In this document: positions 26,150 to 38,409 of the stretch, piece after piece
Layout: each line of letters opens with the position of its first letter
Numbering within the stretch: position 1 is the first letter of the stretch
Assembly (NCBI GenBank): GCA_964006375.1
Contig: OZ023265.1
Coordinates: 149,598,269 to 149,662,268, forward strand
Direction: 5' to 3'
DNA from: Tillus elongatus
Taxonomy: Eukaryota > Arthropoda > Insecta > Coleoptera > Cleridae
DNA length: 64,000 nucleotides
Program-made: the position numbers and the translations under genes
The notes under the pieces: model-generated
The model's database searches: none
Told to the model about the DNA's origin: nothing
Seen by the model: only the letters and a program-made list of their open reading frames with translations

Positions 26150-26260
26150 GATATAATAAATCCCCATCTGTTAAATAATGGGATTAACTTACATTTTCTC
26201 TATATAAAAGAGTATATAAATCAAAATAGGATTATTTAAGAACATAGTCAACTTTTACTC
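26150..26260 (+). promoter_or_regulatory. Attacin copy 4 promoter
   Basis: GATATAATAAATCCCC at 26,150-26,165, GGGATTAACTT at about 26,180, TATATAAA at 26,213-26,220 and ATAGTCAAC at about 26,245. The 5' UTR is shorter than in the other copies because the AGGAAAAGAAGTTAT stretch before the start codon is missing. Confidence 0.5.
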
Positions 26261-26268
26261 ATTACAAA

Positions 26269-27220
26269 ATGAACACCCTCATAAGTTTTGCTGTTTTTGC
26301 TGCTTTTGTTGCATTCGTAAGCGCTGTGCCAGCTTATAACATAATACAAGATACTGAAGGTCAACAGTACTACATGATTCCAGTCACCAGACAAAGAAGG
26401 TAATTAATATTTTCACAAAATAAATATGTTACATTGTATTTTTCTTAAATAAAGATTTATGCTAATTATTGTTCTTTGTGGTACAGACAAGCTAAGACTG
26501 AAGTGGTTGTCGCGGGTCCTGATTTAACTGCAGGTGTGAAACATGGAGGCATAATCGCTGAAAACGAAAATCATCAACTGGGAGGGCAGGTTTCATTAAC
26601 GAAACAATTTATTCCTGATTCTCCTATAACAGCAACTGGAGAACTAGATTATTTGCACAAAGATTCAGGTAAGTCTATCATTTAGTTTCTAATCTTTTTA
26701 AGGACGTTACTCTTATATTGCAAATTCAGTCATAAAAATTTTCAATATTTTCTATCTATTTATACTTTAAAAACACAATAATGTACCAATGAAATCAAAC
26801 AATCCTCCCGTGGACCTTTTCGCTGTTAACTAGCATATTCACCAGCTTGTACAACTGGTGGTAGACACTTGTTTTTAAAGAGCTAATATTATTTAAAGCT
26901 CAAAAAACTTACAAGTTAAAAAAATATAACATATTTTGTAAATCAGGCAAAGATTTATTGGAAATGGTTTACGTTTAGATTTTATATAAAATGTATTTAA
27001 TTTTTTTTTTTTTGCTTTAACAGGTTCTGGATTAGGTGCTACAGTTAGGCATTATCAACATGGAAGCACTGATGTTGGGGTAGAAGGCAAATACAATCTA
27101 TATCAAAACGGGAATTTGGGTGTTGATTTAACCGGAGGGTGGCAGAGAAGTTATGGAGGACCTAGAGGGACCAGCGACCCATCATGGAACACTATGCTGC
27201 GAGGGCATTACGATTTTTAG
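26269..27220 (+). CDS. Attacin-like glycine-rich antimicrobial peptide, copy 4
   Basis: Exons 26,269-26,399, 26,487-26,668 and 27,024-27,220, with introns of 87 and 355 bp; 169 residues ending in TAG. Intron 2 alone in the cluster has a consensus GTAAGT donor; the others use GTTAG. Signal peptide as in copy 3. The second half carries the group 4-7 signature RHYQHGSTDVGVEG (Tyr and Val where copies 1-3 have Ala and Ile) and GGPRGTSD. The start codon follows a shortened leader (ACTCATTACAAAATG) compared with the other copies. Confidence 0.82.
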
Positions 27221-27499
27221 TTATAAACTAACGTTTTAAACTTGATTTTGTTAGTTTTATTAGGAAAAAGCTTATTTATTATTTGTTTGTTGAATATTTT
27301 AATATAGGTTTCTTATGTTAATTATATGGTTTTTCATTGGCTTCCTTTTCTTAGACACCCCGTATGAATGAAAGAAGAAGTAGAAACTAATACTACTGTT
27401 TAAAAGAGCATAACATGACACTCGTATTGCCAACTTTGTTCAATTCATTAGATAATAAATTTAGCTGCCTAGCTGTGGTCTAATAAATCTTTTTAAAAA

Positions 27500-27653
27500 A
27501 GTTTTATGGTAATGAATTTTCATAAAAACATTTTAGTGAAACAAATATTCAGTGAGAGGAGATCTCGACTTTTGAATTTTGAAAAAATATCTTCAAATAA
27601 GCGCGAACTAGGCTCCCTAAAACCCATAAACATGGTTAGTTTCAATTTTATAT

Positions 27654-27732
<79 letters not shown>

Positions 27733-27740
27733 TATGTAAA
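27500..27740 (+). repeat. TA repeat linked to attacin copy 4
   Basis: Variant left flank (GAGGAGATCTCGACTTTTGA, then CATAAACATGGTTAG) plus (TA)n about 280 bp beyond the stop codon. It has the same distance and variant bases as after copies 5, 6 and 7, so it predates those duplications. Confidence 0.8.
27657..27730. repeat. (TA)n tract 7
   Basis: About 74 bp of pure TA. Confidence 0.97.
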
Positions 27741-28099
27741 TTTAAACACAAAAAAGTTATAGGTATTTAAAGAAAAAATGTGGGGTTTTCCTCAAAACGC
27801 CAAAGTCGCGATTTGAAACGTCAAAATTGGCAACATTTAGGCAAAAAACCTCAAGCCAAATTTTTTTTCGCTTAAACGTCGTAAAAATTACAAAACGTAT
27901 AGAAAACATGGTATGGAAACAATTTTTTTTGTCTGGATGTCTGTTTGTAATCACGAGAACTTTAGAAATAATTGATATAACGTGTTCAAATTTGGTATAC
28001 AGGTAGTACTCAACAAACGAGCGGTTCGGATTGTTTTTGGGTAAAATCGCTTTAGCGCATATGAAATGAATGGAGGTGATTTGGTGAGAATTGACATTT

Positions 28100-29065
28100 T
28101 TTTCGTTAAAACTCGAGTTATATAACGTTTTAGGGTTAAGATTACAGAACGAGCTGTGCCTCAGGGCTCAATTCTTGGGCCAGTCTTGTTCTTACTTTAT
28201 ATCAACGAACTGTCTGAAGTATTGCCCCATAAGACAACCCTGTTTGCTGGCGATACATCATTGGTTTTACGAGCTCCTTCAGATAGTGATCTAATTTATG
28301 AGGCATCACAATCACTGAGAATTCTGGAACAGTGGTACAATGGAATGTACTTACAATTGAATGTGACTAAAACAAATTTTATCTCATTTAACTATTTTAG
28401 GGGTAAACAGTTATCGCTGAAATTCAACTCTGTCGCTGAGCACGCAGGATGATCTTAAGTTTTTGGGCTTGAAGCTTGATTCTCAGTTGAACTGGAGGGC
28501 TCATGTTGGCTATCTGGCAAGTAAACCGTCAGCTTTTAGTTATGTTCTGCGTGTTCTGTTTGATTCTAGTAGTATTAGTGCTGGCCTCGAAGCGTACTAC
28601 GCATATATGAACTCAAGGCTTCGATGTGGACTAATGTTCTGGGGGAATTGCATAAAAGCCGGTAGAATCTTTAGGCTCCAAAAGGCATGTATCTGCAGCA
28701 TATTCAATCTGAAATATAGGGGTTCGTGTAGGAAAACATTCCTCGACAACAGAATACTTACCTTACCAAGTTTGTATATATTAGAGTGCGCGTGTTTTGT
28801 TAGAGAAAATCGGAGTTTGTTATCAGATTGTGAACAACAGCATCAATACAACACTAGAGCACGTTTAAAGGATCAGTTAATTGCGCCACAAACTACAAAA
28901 AGTATTGTTTACAACAGTGCTGTGGTGCAGTCCCTAAAGGTGTACAACAAACTGACGGTGCAGATAAAGAAGCTTCCACCTGCAAAGATGAGAAAAATAC
29001 TGAATAATATTCTGGCGGAAAAGGCCTATTATAATATTTGGGATTTTTTATCTGACAAGTTGTAG
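28100..29065 (+). pseudogene. Non-LTR reverse-transcriptase fragment in unit 4
   Basis: Two overlapping frames: 28,156-28,452 with PQGSILGPVLFLLYINELSE and TTLFAGDTSLVLRAP, and 28,463-29,065 with LKFLGLKLDSQLNWRAHVGY, YMNSRLRCGLMFWGNC, FRLQKACICSIFNLKYRGSC and a YNTRAR tail. It resembles the palm-thumb-C-terminus of jockey-like RTs. The catalytic FADD is FAGD here and there is one frameshift near 28,455. The 200-codon second frame is still open, so decay is moderate. Confidence 0.82.
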
Positions 29066-29185
29066 CTGTTTGTAATCAATATCGTGATTGTATAGTTTTT
29101 TTGAATTGTAATTCCTGTGTTTTTTATGTTTTTTTTTAAATGTTGACGTGCTCTACACATTTTTTTATGTATTGATGGTGCGAAT

Positions 29186-29261
<76 letters not shown>

Positions 29262-30471
29262 CATCAAATATCTGAAAATATGTGCTGAAAATAAATTAGG
29301 GGTTGAATGTGTGGGTGTAGAATATTGTTTAACAAAAGTTTCGATTTTTTTAAACGGCGTAAAAAGTCGCAAAACATATAGAAAACTTGATTCTGGAACG
29401 ATTTTTTTTGTCTGTCGGTCTGTCAGTATGTCGGCCTGTATGTCTGTCTGTTAATAGGCGCAATAACTTACAAACGAATTGAGATATCATCTACAAATTT
29501 GTTATCCAGTTTAGCACCTGACAAAGGAACGCTTCGAGCTGTTTTTTGGGTAAGATTGCTTCAGGGGGCAGGATCCAAACAAGGTGTGATTTGGTGAAAA
29601 CCGACATTTTTTCAACAAAACTCGAGTAACATAACGTTTCAAAAGTTTGTGGATACAGGAATACAATTATTTTCTTTGTGGTCAAGTCATGTGCCCTAAA
29701 CTCATTCCATGTGAATGTCTTTCTCAAGAGAATAAATTATCACAGCTATGTTATGATTCAATTTCCAGCACTGTTTAGTTAATTTCCGTAGAAAAAAAAT
29801 CGTCAATGAGGAGACCGCGACTTCTGATTTTAAAAAGATTTAAAAAAAATGGGGTTAGCCAAAGAACCTGAAACAAATACGGATTATGTAAAGAAAATGT
29901 TACAAGAAGAGTGCTCTGCAAACCCTTACGTTTCAGCTTCAACCGTCACTGTCCTTCATTTTACCAAAATATTTCCAGAAAATTCATTTCAAATAGACCC
30001 CTTCTCTGATGCTTGGCAGTAGTTGTAGCCAAGTTTATGGTTTAACGGTCTATAATTTTTATCCAATTTTCGTAGGAAAGTTCGCTAATAAGGAGACCGC
30101 GACTTTTGCATTTTAAAAAGATTTCTTCAAATGTGTGCAAACCAGGCCCCCTAGAATCCATATCCGGGTTTAGTTTCAATTTTTATCTGTTTACATATAT
30201 ACAGGGTGACGCATTTCTACGGTAATACTAAATATAATTCTTTTTATACAAGATACGAGAAAAAATTCTATACGTTAATTATAGGGTGTCTCAAGCTTAT
30301 TTTGACAATCACAGGTCGTTGGTGATACCTACAATTTAAGTTAGCTTTCGGACGTTTTTGTACATTTTCAAACAATAAAGTTATTTTGATGAAACATGGC
30401 ACATTGTTTCTACTATATAGATTGATGCCTGCTTTCTTAAAAAATCATGTTTGCTATTAAAAATATTTTTA
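29066..30471. repeat. Dispersed repeats of unit 4
   Basis: Contains (TA)n tract 8, a block beginning AACGGCGTAAAAAGT, a TA-element-like piece (about 30,060-30,190) and the block ACAGGGTGACGCATTTCTAC (about 30,201) that recurs at 37,165. The whole stretch is repeated in unit 5 (36,016-37,453). Confidence 0.6.
29188..29260. repeat. (TA)n tract 8
   Basis: About 72 bp, directly after the retroelement fragment's 3' region. Confidence 0.97.
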
Positions 30472-31296
30472 TGAAAATTCACTACCATAACGCTCTTGCT
30501 GGGTCCAAAAGTTTTTAAATATTTGAATTTAAGGCTTTTTTCTCATTTTTCTTCAAATGTAACATATTACAAATTTTACACGGTTGAAAAGAGAATAAAA
30601 AGTACTATCAAAATTAATAATAAAAATGTCTGGGCTCAGCAAGTGCGTTATGGTAGTTAATTTTCATAGAAATGAAGAACTTTTTTTTAAATAAATGCTT
30701 ATAACCTTTTTTTTTGTAACATAGAGATCTAAATTTTGGTATTTGGTTTACTTTTCATAACATAAACATAGTTCGCGCTCCTTTAAAGAAACTTTTTCAA
30801 AATTGAAAAGCCTGGATCTCCCCATTAGTGAACTTTTTCTCCGACAATTCGTTAGAAATAGGTTGTCGTTATGAAAATATATCGATGACAAATAGCGTCA
30901 CAAGATGAAAATTATGTAGTATAACGTCAAATTAATAAAATCGTTATACCCCTTCGAGATTTTTTCCAGAAAATTATTTTGAAGGGAGTTATTCAATTTA
31001 TCCGTTACTTCATTTGCACACTGTGTTTTCTCGGAAGCAAAGTAATAATTTATATTTGATTCAAATCACTTTTCATAAAATCATAATTAATTGTAAGTTG
31101 TAAGCCCTTTTGTCTCCTCCTAATACCTACATAAGAATTGGTAAGAAACAACATTTAATAAAAGTAACTTCTAATAATTATTATCGTGCTAAATTTATAT
31201 AAACAACCTCCAGAATTACTGGAGATAGTTACGTAATTATCTTGCAGATAACGCTGTAGGAATTGGTATTTTACTAATATAATTATTGCTTGTTAT

Positions 31297-31410
31297 GATA
31301 TAATAAATCCCCATCTGTTAAATAATGTGATTCACTTACATTTTCTCTATATGTGTATAAACCAAAATATGGTTATTTAAGAACATAGTCAACTTTTACT
31401 CAGGAAAAGA
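31297..31410 (+). promoter_or_regulatory. Attacin copy 5 promoter
   Basis: GATATAATAAATCCCC at 31,297-31,312, GTGATTCACTT in place of GGGATTAACTT, a TATA box shortened to GTATAAACC (31,354-31,362) by a small deletion, and ATAGTCAAC at about 31,386. The reduced TATA region and the altered second block may weaken it; this is inference. Confidence 0.45.
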
Positions 31411-31421
31411 AGTTATTCAAA

Positions 31422-32368
31422 ATGAACACTCTCATAACTTTTGCTGTTTTTGCTGCTTTTGTTGCATTCGTAAGCGCTGTGCCGGATTACAACATAATGC
31501 AAGATACTGAAGGTCAACAGTACTACATGATTCCAGTCACCAGACAAAGAAGGTAATTAATATTTTCGATAAAATAAATCTGTTACATTGTATTTTTCTT
31601 AAATAAAGACTTGTACTAATTATTGTTCTTTGTGGTACAGACAAGCTAAGACTGAAGTGGTTGTCGCCGGTCCTGATTTAACTGCTGGTGTGAAACATGG
31701 AGGAATAATCGCTGAAAACGAAAATCATCAACTGGGAGGGCAGGTTTCACTAACGAAACAATTTATTCCTGATTCTCCTATAACAGCAACTGGAGAACTA
31801 GGCTATTTACACAAAGATTCAGGTTAGTCTATCATTTAATTTGTAATTTTTTTAAGGACGTTACTCTTATATTGCAAATTCAGTCATAAAAATGTGCAAT
31901 ATTTTCTATCTATTTACACTTTAAAAACACAATAATGTACCAATGAAATCAAACAATCTTCCCGTGGACATTTTCGCTGTTAACCAGCATATTCACCAGC
32001 TTTTGCAACTGGTGGTAGACACTTATTTTCGAAAGGCTAATATTATTTAAAGCTTAAAAAACTTACAAGTTAAAAAAATATAACATATTTTGTAAATCAG
32101 GCAAAGATTTATTGGAAATGGTTTACGTTTAGATTTTATATAAAATGTATTTAATTTTTTTGCTTTAACAGGTTCTGGATTAGGTGCTACAGTTAGGCAT
32201 TATCAACATGGAAGCACTGATGTTGGGGTAGAAGGCAAATACAATCTGTATCAAAACGGGAATTTGGGTGTTGATTTAACCGGAGGGTGGCAGAGGAGTT
32301 ATGGAGGACCCCAAGGGACTAGTGACCCATCATGGAACACTATGCTGCGAGGGCATTACGATTTTTAG
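31422..32368 (+). CDS. Attacin-like glycine-rich antimicrobial peptide, copy 5
   Basis: Exons 31,422-31,552, 31,641-31,822 and 32,172-32,368; introns 88 and 349 bp; 169 residues. Replacements not shared with copy 4: the propeptide reads VPDYNIMQ, exon 2 ends GELGYLHKDSG (Gly for Asp, shared with copy 7) and exon 3 has GGPQGTSD (Gln for Arg). The RQRR processing site and both Trp residues are kept. It belongs to the YQHGSTDVGVEG group. Confidence 0.82.
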
Positions 32369-32639
32369 TTATAAACTAACGTTTTAAACTTGATTGTGTT
32401 AGTTTTATTAGGAAAAAGCTTATTTATTATTTGTTTGTTGAATATTTTAATATAGGTTTCTTATGTTAATTATATGGTTTTTTATTGGCTTCCTTTTCTT
32501 AGACACACCGTATGAATGAAAGAAGAAGTAGAAACTAATACTACTGTTTAAAAGAGCATAACATGACACTCGTATTGCCAACTTTGTTCAATTCATTAGA
32601 TAATAAATTTAGCTGCCTAGCTGTGGTTTAATAAATCTT

Positions 32640-32802
32640 TTTAAAAAAGTTTTATGGTAATGAATTTTCATAAAAACATTTTAGTGAAATAAAGATTCAG
32701 TAAGAGGAGATCTCGACTTTTAAATTTTGAAAAAATATCTTCAAATAAGCGCGAACTAGGCTCCCTAAAACCCATAAACATGGTTAGTTTCAATTTTTAT
32801 AT

Positions 32803-32880
<78 letters not shown>
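32640..32880 (+). repeat. TA repeat linked to attacin copy 5
   Basis: Same variant left flank as after copy 4. The (TA)n is split by the 1.85-kb insertion, leaving tract 9 on the left and tract 10 on the right. Confidence 0.75.
32806..32878. repeat. (TA)n tract 9
   Basis: About 73 bp, left of the insertion. Confidence 0.97.
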
Positions 32881-32882
<2 letters not shown>

Positions 32883-34729
32883 ATAGAATGTTATTTAGGA
32901 AGATTAAAGTCCCACGTAGTAATAATTTAATCTATCTAGGAAAATTATAGTCCCACGTTTTTGGGCGCTAATTGATATAGAAAGTTAATTTAAGCTAGGG
33001 TTGTTTAAGTCCCACTATTGGGTGATAATTGAAATAGGGAAAGGTTTATTTTAAGTTTTATATTATTATTATTAGGTATATTGAAATACTTGATATGGTG
33101 GCTAACTTAAATATGTTTTATTGCTTTTTGTGATGTTAATTTCGAAGTGTATTTTATCTTGTGAGTTTTATCTACCTGTAAAGTTGAGTGAATTATGCTG
33201 TAAAAAAAATGTTTATAAAATATACGTGTATTTGACTTCCACCCTGGTGTACCCAATGTCTTCTATTGCTGCATGTGATATAAACAAATTGATAGCATGG
33301 ATATACTTACTCTTTAAAACAGGGAGCTTCTTAAGCTGGTGGGTTCAAGTCCGAAATATCTTTGTTTATTTTTTTGAATTTTGAAATATATTACCCTATC
33401 TGTTTTTGGTTTTTAAATACTTATATACATATAAAATAAAATGAAGCAAGAATATTAAATTCACACAGAACTTGAATATTTATTAATTAACACAACTGAC
33501 AAAAAACCCAATACTTATTTGCTATTTATCATGTACTTCTTACTTTTGAATTTAGAGCTCTTTGTTTATTTTTTTAACAATGCCAATAAAAAAAAAACTG
33601 ATCAGTATGATTTGTTTTAAATTTTTAAGACCACTTATATTTATGACTCTCACGCACTTCCTAAAGCCAAACGGTAACGGCACCTATTGACGTTTGTATG
33701 ATTTAGTCTACGTGCAGTCAATGGACGAGTCCCTTCACTGGCTGGGTATGGTTACTGGTTTTTCAAGCCCTTGGTGTGTGAAATGCAAACCAAGATGGTT
33801 GTTTTTTTTACGATGAGACCTCTCTACTTTCGTTTGATGTATTATAATTTTGCGAGTTATTTACTATTCTTTTTGAGCTGGGGATATGTCGCACAATAAA
33901 TGTAAATATTTATTTACTTTACTCACAGTTTATCTGGTCTGTTTCTGAGCTTCCGTGTTGTGACTCCTTTTGATTGTTTACTTCTCTTCAAAAATGTACC
34001 TCCTTCTCGTTTTAAATTTTATAAAAATATTTCAATCCCTTTTTAATATCAAAAAATTTCAATCTATCTAATCTTTTAATCAAAATGTCCCCGTCTAATA
34101 ATTTAATAATAATCTCAATCTTTTTTCAACTCAAAAATTTTCAATCTGATACTTTTATCAAAATTTTTCCTTCTGTTTATTATTTTTCATTGTAACCCGC
34201 GTAACTAATCAAAAAACTGCTTTATGCCTGCTTCAAATAAAATATCCTATCAAATTTTAAACACAATAATTATTTCCCATCATCTCCTCGGAAACATACA
34301 TAGTTCTGATTGTTGTTAGTCAATGTCAATGAGAGAATAATTAACCTAACTATAATTTTAGTGTCAGTTTGACGTCTGTCCTAAATAAAAAACAGCTGAC
34401 TTAAACATAGGTTATGACATGACATTTCTTACAATTTAACACTCAAATTTTGACATCTTACTATTCTTAAAGCTAACAATATCCTTAATTCTAACAAACA
34501 ATAACATCTTAAATTACATAACATCTAGCAAACAATAATACCTTAAACTATCTAATTAAACTTGTCATACATTTACACCTGCCTTGCCTCCTTTTAACAC
34601 ATATATATCTGTAAAATTTAGTTTCTCCCTGCCTTACAGTGCAAAAACATTGCATACACCAAAGGTAAGTTGTTGTTTGTGTATATGTATGTGTATATAT
34701 GTATATGTGGCCCCCTTTAGTAACCATAT

Positions 34730-34731
<2 letters not shown>
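32879..34731. mobile_element. 1.85-kb insertion into a (TA)n tract
   Basis: Absent from the matching position in units 4, 6 and 7. It is flanked by TA repeats on both sides. Its ends show a short imperfect inverted match (TTGTTATAG... and the complement of ...CATATCAA). Near the left end the words AGTCCCACG / AGTCCCACT recur three times about 60 bp apart. It has no long ORF, so it is non-autonomous. The class is not determined; a solo LTR beginning TGTTATAG was considered. Confidence 0.6.

Positions 34732-34812
<81 letters not shown>
34732..34812. repeat. (TA)n tract 10
   Basis: About 80 bp, right of the insertion. Confidence 0.97.
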
Positions 34813-34815
<3 letters not shown>

Positions 34816-35189
34816 TTAGGTATGTAAATTTAAACACAAGAAAGTTATAGGTATTTAAAGAAAAAAATGTGGGGTTTTCCTCAAAACGCCAAAGTCGCGA
34901 TTTGAAACGTCAAAATTGGCAACATTTAGGCAAAGAACCTGAAGCCAATTTTTTTTTCGCTTAAACGTCGTAAAAATTACAAAACGTATAGAAAACATGA
35001 TATGGAAACAATTTTTTTTTGTCTGTGTCTGTTTGTAATCACGAGAACTTTAGAAATAATTGATATAACGTGTTCAAATTTGGTATACAGGTAGTACTCA
35101 ACAAACGAGCAGTTCAGATTGTTTTTGGGTAAAATCGCTTTAGCGCATATGAAATGAATGGGGGTGATTTGGTGAGAATTGACATTTTT

Positions 35190-36015
35190 TTCGTTAGAAC
35201 TCGAGTTATATAACGTTTTAGGGTTAAGATTACAGAACGAGCTGTGCCTCAGGGCTCAATTCTTGGGCCAGTCTTGTTATTACTTTATATCAACGAACTG
35301 TCTGAAGTATTGCCCCATAAGACAACCCTGTTTGCTGGCGACACATCTTTGGTTTTACGAGCTCCTTCAGATAGTGATCTAATTTATGAGGCATCAAAAT
35401 CACTGAGAATTCTGGAACAGTGGTACAATGGAAAGAACTTACAATTGAATGTGACTAAAACAAATTTTATCTCATTTAACTATTTTAGGGGTAACCAGTT
35501 ATCGCTGAAATTCAACTCTGTCGCTGAGCACGCAGGATGATCTTAAGTTTTTGGGCTTGAAGCTTGATTCTCAGTTGAACTGGAGGGCTCATGTTGGCTA
35601 TCTGGCAAGTAAACTGTCAGCTTTTAGTTATGCTCTGCGTGTTCTGTTTGATTCTAGTAGTAGCTCGAAGCGTACTACGCATATATGAACTCAAGGCTTC
35701 GATATGGATTAATGTTCTGGGGGAATTCCATAGAAGCCGTATATATTAGAGTGTACGTGTTTTGTTAGAGAAAATCGGAGTTTGTTATCAGATTGTAAAC
35801 AACAGCATCAGTACAACACTAGAGCACGTTTAAAGGATCAGTTAATTGCGCCACAAACTACAACAGTGGTGTGGTGCAGTCCCTAAAGGTGTACAACAAA
35901 CTGACGGTGCCGATAAAGGAGCTTCCACCTGCAAAGATGAAAAAAATACTGAATAATATTCTGGCGGCAAAGGCCTATTATAATATTGGGGATTTTTTAT
36001 CTGACAAGTTGTAGC
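35190..36015 (+). pseudogene. Non-LTR reverse-transcriptase fragment in unit 5
   Basis: Paralogue of 28,100-29,065 with the same FAGD-type catalytic change (FAGDTSL). It has an 11-bp deletion near 35,657 and a larger deletion of about 90 bp near 35,740, plus further small losses, so it is more decayed than the unit 4 copy. Confidence 0.8.
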
Positions 36016-36130
36016 TGTTTGTAATCAATATCGTGATTGTATAGTTTTTTTGAATTGTAATTCCTGTGTTCTTTATGTTTTTTTAAATGTTGACGTGCTC
36101 TACACATTTTTTTATGTATTGATGGTGCGA

Positions 36131-36227
<97 letters not shown>

Positions 36228-37453
36228 CATCAAACATCTGAAAATATGTGCTGAAAATAAATTAGGGGTTGAATGTGTGGGTGTAGAATATTGTTTCACA
36301 AAAATTTCGATTTTTTTAAACGGCGTAAAAAGTTTCAAAACATATAGAAAACTTGATTCTGGAACGAATTTTTTTTGTCTGTCGGTCTGTCAGTATGTCG
36401 GCATGTATGTCTGTCTGTTAATAGGCGCAATAACTTACAAACGAATTGAGATATCATCTACAAATTTGTTATCCAGTTTAGCACCTGACAAAGGAACGCT
36501 TCGAGTTGTTTTTGGGTAAGATTGCTTCAGGGGGCAGGATCCAAACAAGGTGTGATTTGGTGAAAACCGACATTTTTTCAACAAAACTCGAGTAACATAA
36601 GGTTTCAAAAGTTTGTGGATACAGGAATACAATTATTTTCTTTGTGGTCAAGTCATGGGCCCTAAACTCATTCCATGTAAATGTCTTTCTCAAGAGAATA
36701 AATTATCACAGCTATGTTATGATTCAATTTCCAGCACTGTTTAGTTAATTTCCGTAGAAAAAAATTCGTCAATGAGGAGACCGCGACTTCTGATTTTAAA
36801 AAGATTTTTAAAAAATGGGGTTAGCCAAAGAACCTGAAACAAATACGGATTATGTAAAGAAAATGTTACAAGAAGAGTGCTCTGCAAACCCTTACGTTTC
36901 AGCTTCAACCGTCACTGTCCTTCATTTTACCAAAATATTTTCAGAAAATTCATTTCAAATAGACCCTTTCTCTGATGCTTTGACAGTAGTTTTAGCCAAC
37001 TTTATGGTTTAACGGTCTATAATTTTTATCCAATTTTCGTAGGAAAGTTCGCTAATAAGGAGACCGCGACTTTTGAATTTTAAAAAGATTTCTTCAAATG
37101 TGTGCAAACCAGGCCCCCTAGAATCTATATCCGGGTTTAGATTCAATTTTTATCTGTTTACATATATACAGGGTGACGCATTTCTACGGTAAAACTAAAT
37201 GTAATTCTTTTTATACAAGATACGAGAAAAAATTCTATACGTTAATTATAGGGTGTCTTAAGCTGAATCTTATAAAATTATTTTGACAATCACAGGTCGT
37301 TGGTGATACCTACAATTTAAGTTAGCTTTCGGACGTTTTTGTACATTTTCAAACAATAAAGTTATTTTGATGAAACATGGCACATTGTTTCTACTATATA
37401 GATTGATGCCTGCTTTCTTAAAAAATCATGTTTGCTATTAAAAATATTTTTAT
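36016..37453. repeat. Dispersed repeats of unit 5
   Basis: Direct copy of 29,066-30,471 with minor differences, including an extra CTTATAAAATTATTTTG-like stretch near 37,270. Confidence 0.6.
36134..36223. repeat. (TA)n tract 11
   Basis: About 90 bp; the unit 4 counterpart is about 72 bp. Confidence 0.97.
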
Positions 37454-38278
37454 GAAAATTCACTACCATAACGCTCTTGCTGGGTCCAGAAGTTTTTAAA
37501 TATTTGAATTTAAGGCTTTTTTCTCATTTTTCTTCAAATGTAACATATTACAAATTTTACACGGTTGAAAAGAGAATAAAAAGTTCTATCAAAATTAATA
37601 ATAAAAATGTCTGGGCTCAGCAAGTGCGTTATGGTAGTTAATTTTCATAGAAATGAAGAACTTTTTTTTAAGAAATGCTGATAACCTTCTTTCTTGTAAC
37701 ATAGAGATCTAAATTTTGGTATATGGTTTACTTTTCATAACATAAACATAGTTCGAGCTCATTTAAAGAAACTTTTTCAAAATTGAAAAGCCTGGATCTC
37801 CCCATTAGTGAACTTTTTCTGCGAAAATTCGTTAGAAATAGGTTGTCGTTAAAAAAATTATATCGATGACAAATAGCGTCGCAAGATGAAAATTATGTAG
37901 TATAACGTCAAATTAATAAAATCGTTATACCCCTTCGAGATTTTTTTCCAGAAAATTATTTTGAAGGAAGTTATTGAATTTATCCGTTACTTTATTTGCA
38001 CACTGTGTATTCTCGGAAGCAAAGTAATAATTTATATTTTATTCAAATCACTTTTCATAAAATAATAATTAATTGTAAGTTGCAAGCCCTTTTGTCTCCT
38101 CCTAATACCTACATAAGAATTGGTAAGAAACAACATTTAATAAAAGTAACTTCTAATAATTATTATCGTGCAAAATTTATATAAACAACCTCCAGAATTA
38201 CTGGAGATAGTTACGTAATTATCTTGCAGATAACGCTGTAGGAATTGGTATTTTACTAATATAATTATTGCTTGTTAT

Positions 38279-38395
38279 GATATAATAAATCCCCATCTGT
38301 TAAATAATGTGATTCACTTACATTTTCTCTATATGAAAGAGTATATAAATCAAAATAGGATTATTTAAGAACATAGTCAACTTTTACTCAGGAAA
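38279..38395 (+). promoter_or_regulatory. Attacin copy 6 promoter
   Basis: GATATAATAAATCCCC at 38,279-38,294, TATATAAAT at 38,342-38,350 and ATAGTCAAC at about 38,374; full AGGAAAAGAAGTTATTC leader before the start codon. Confidence 0.5.
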
Positions 38396-38409
38396 AGAAG
38401 TTATTCAAA

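Larger units (their letters stand above)
25276..30471 (+). repeat. Tandem duplication unit with attacin copy 4
   Basis: Begins with an ACTACCATAACGCAC inverted pair (about 25,284 and 25,480) and contains the promoter and gene, a 3' TA repeat, a retroelement fragment and dispersed repeats. The next unit restarts with the same motif at about 30,472. Confidence 0.75.
30472..37453 (+). repeat. Tandem duplication unit with attacin copy 5
   Basis: Direct copy of 25,276-30,471, lengthened by a 1.85-kb insertion (32,879-34,731) and shortened by deletions in the RT fragment. Confidence 0.78.
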
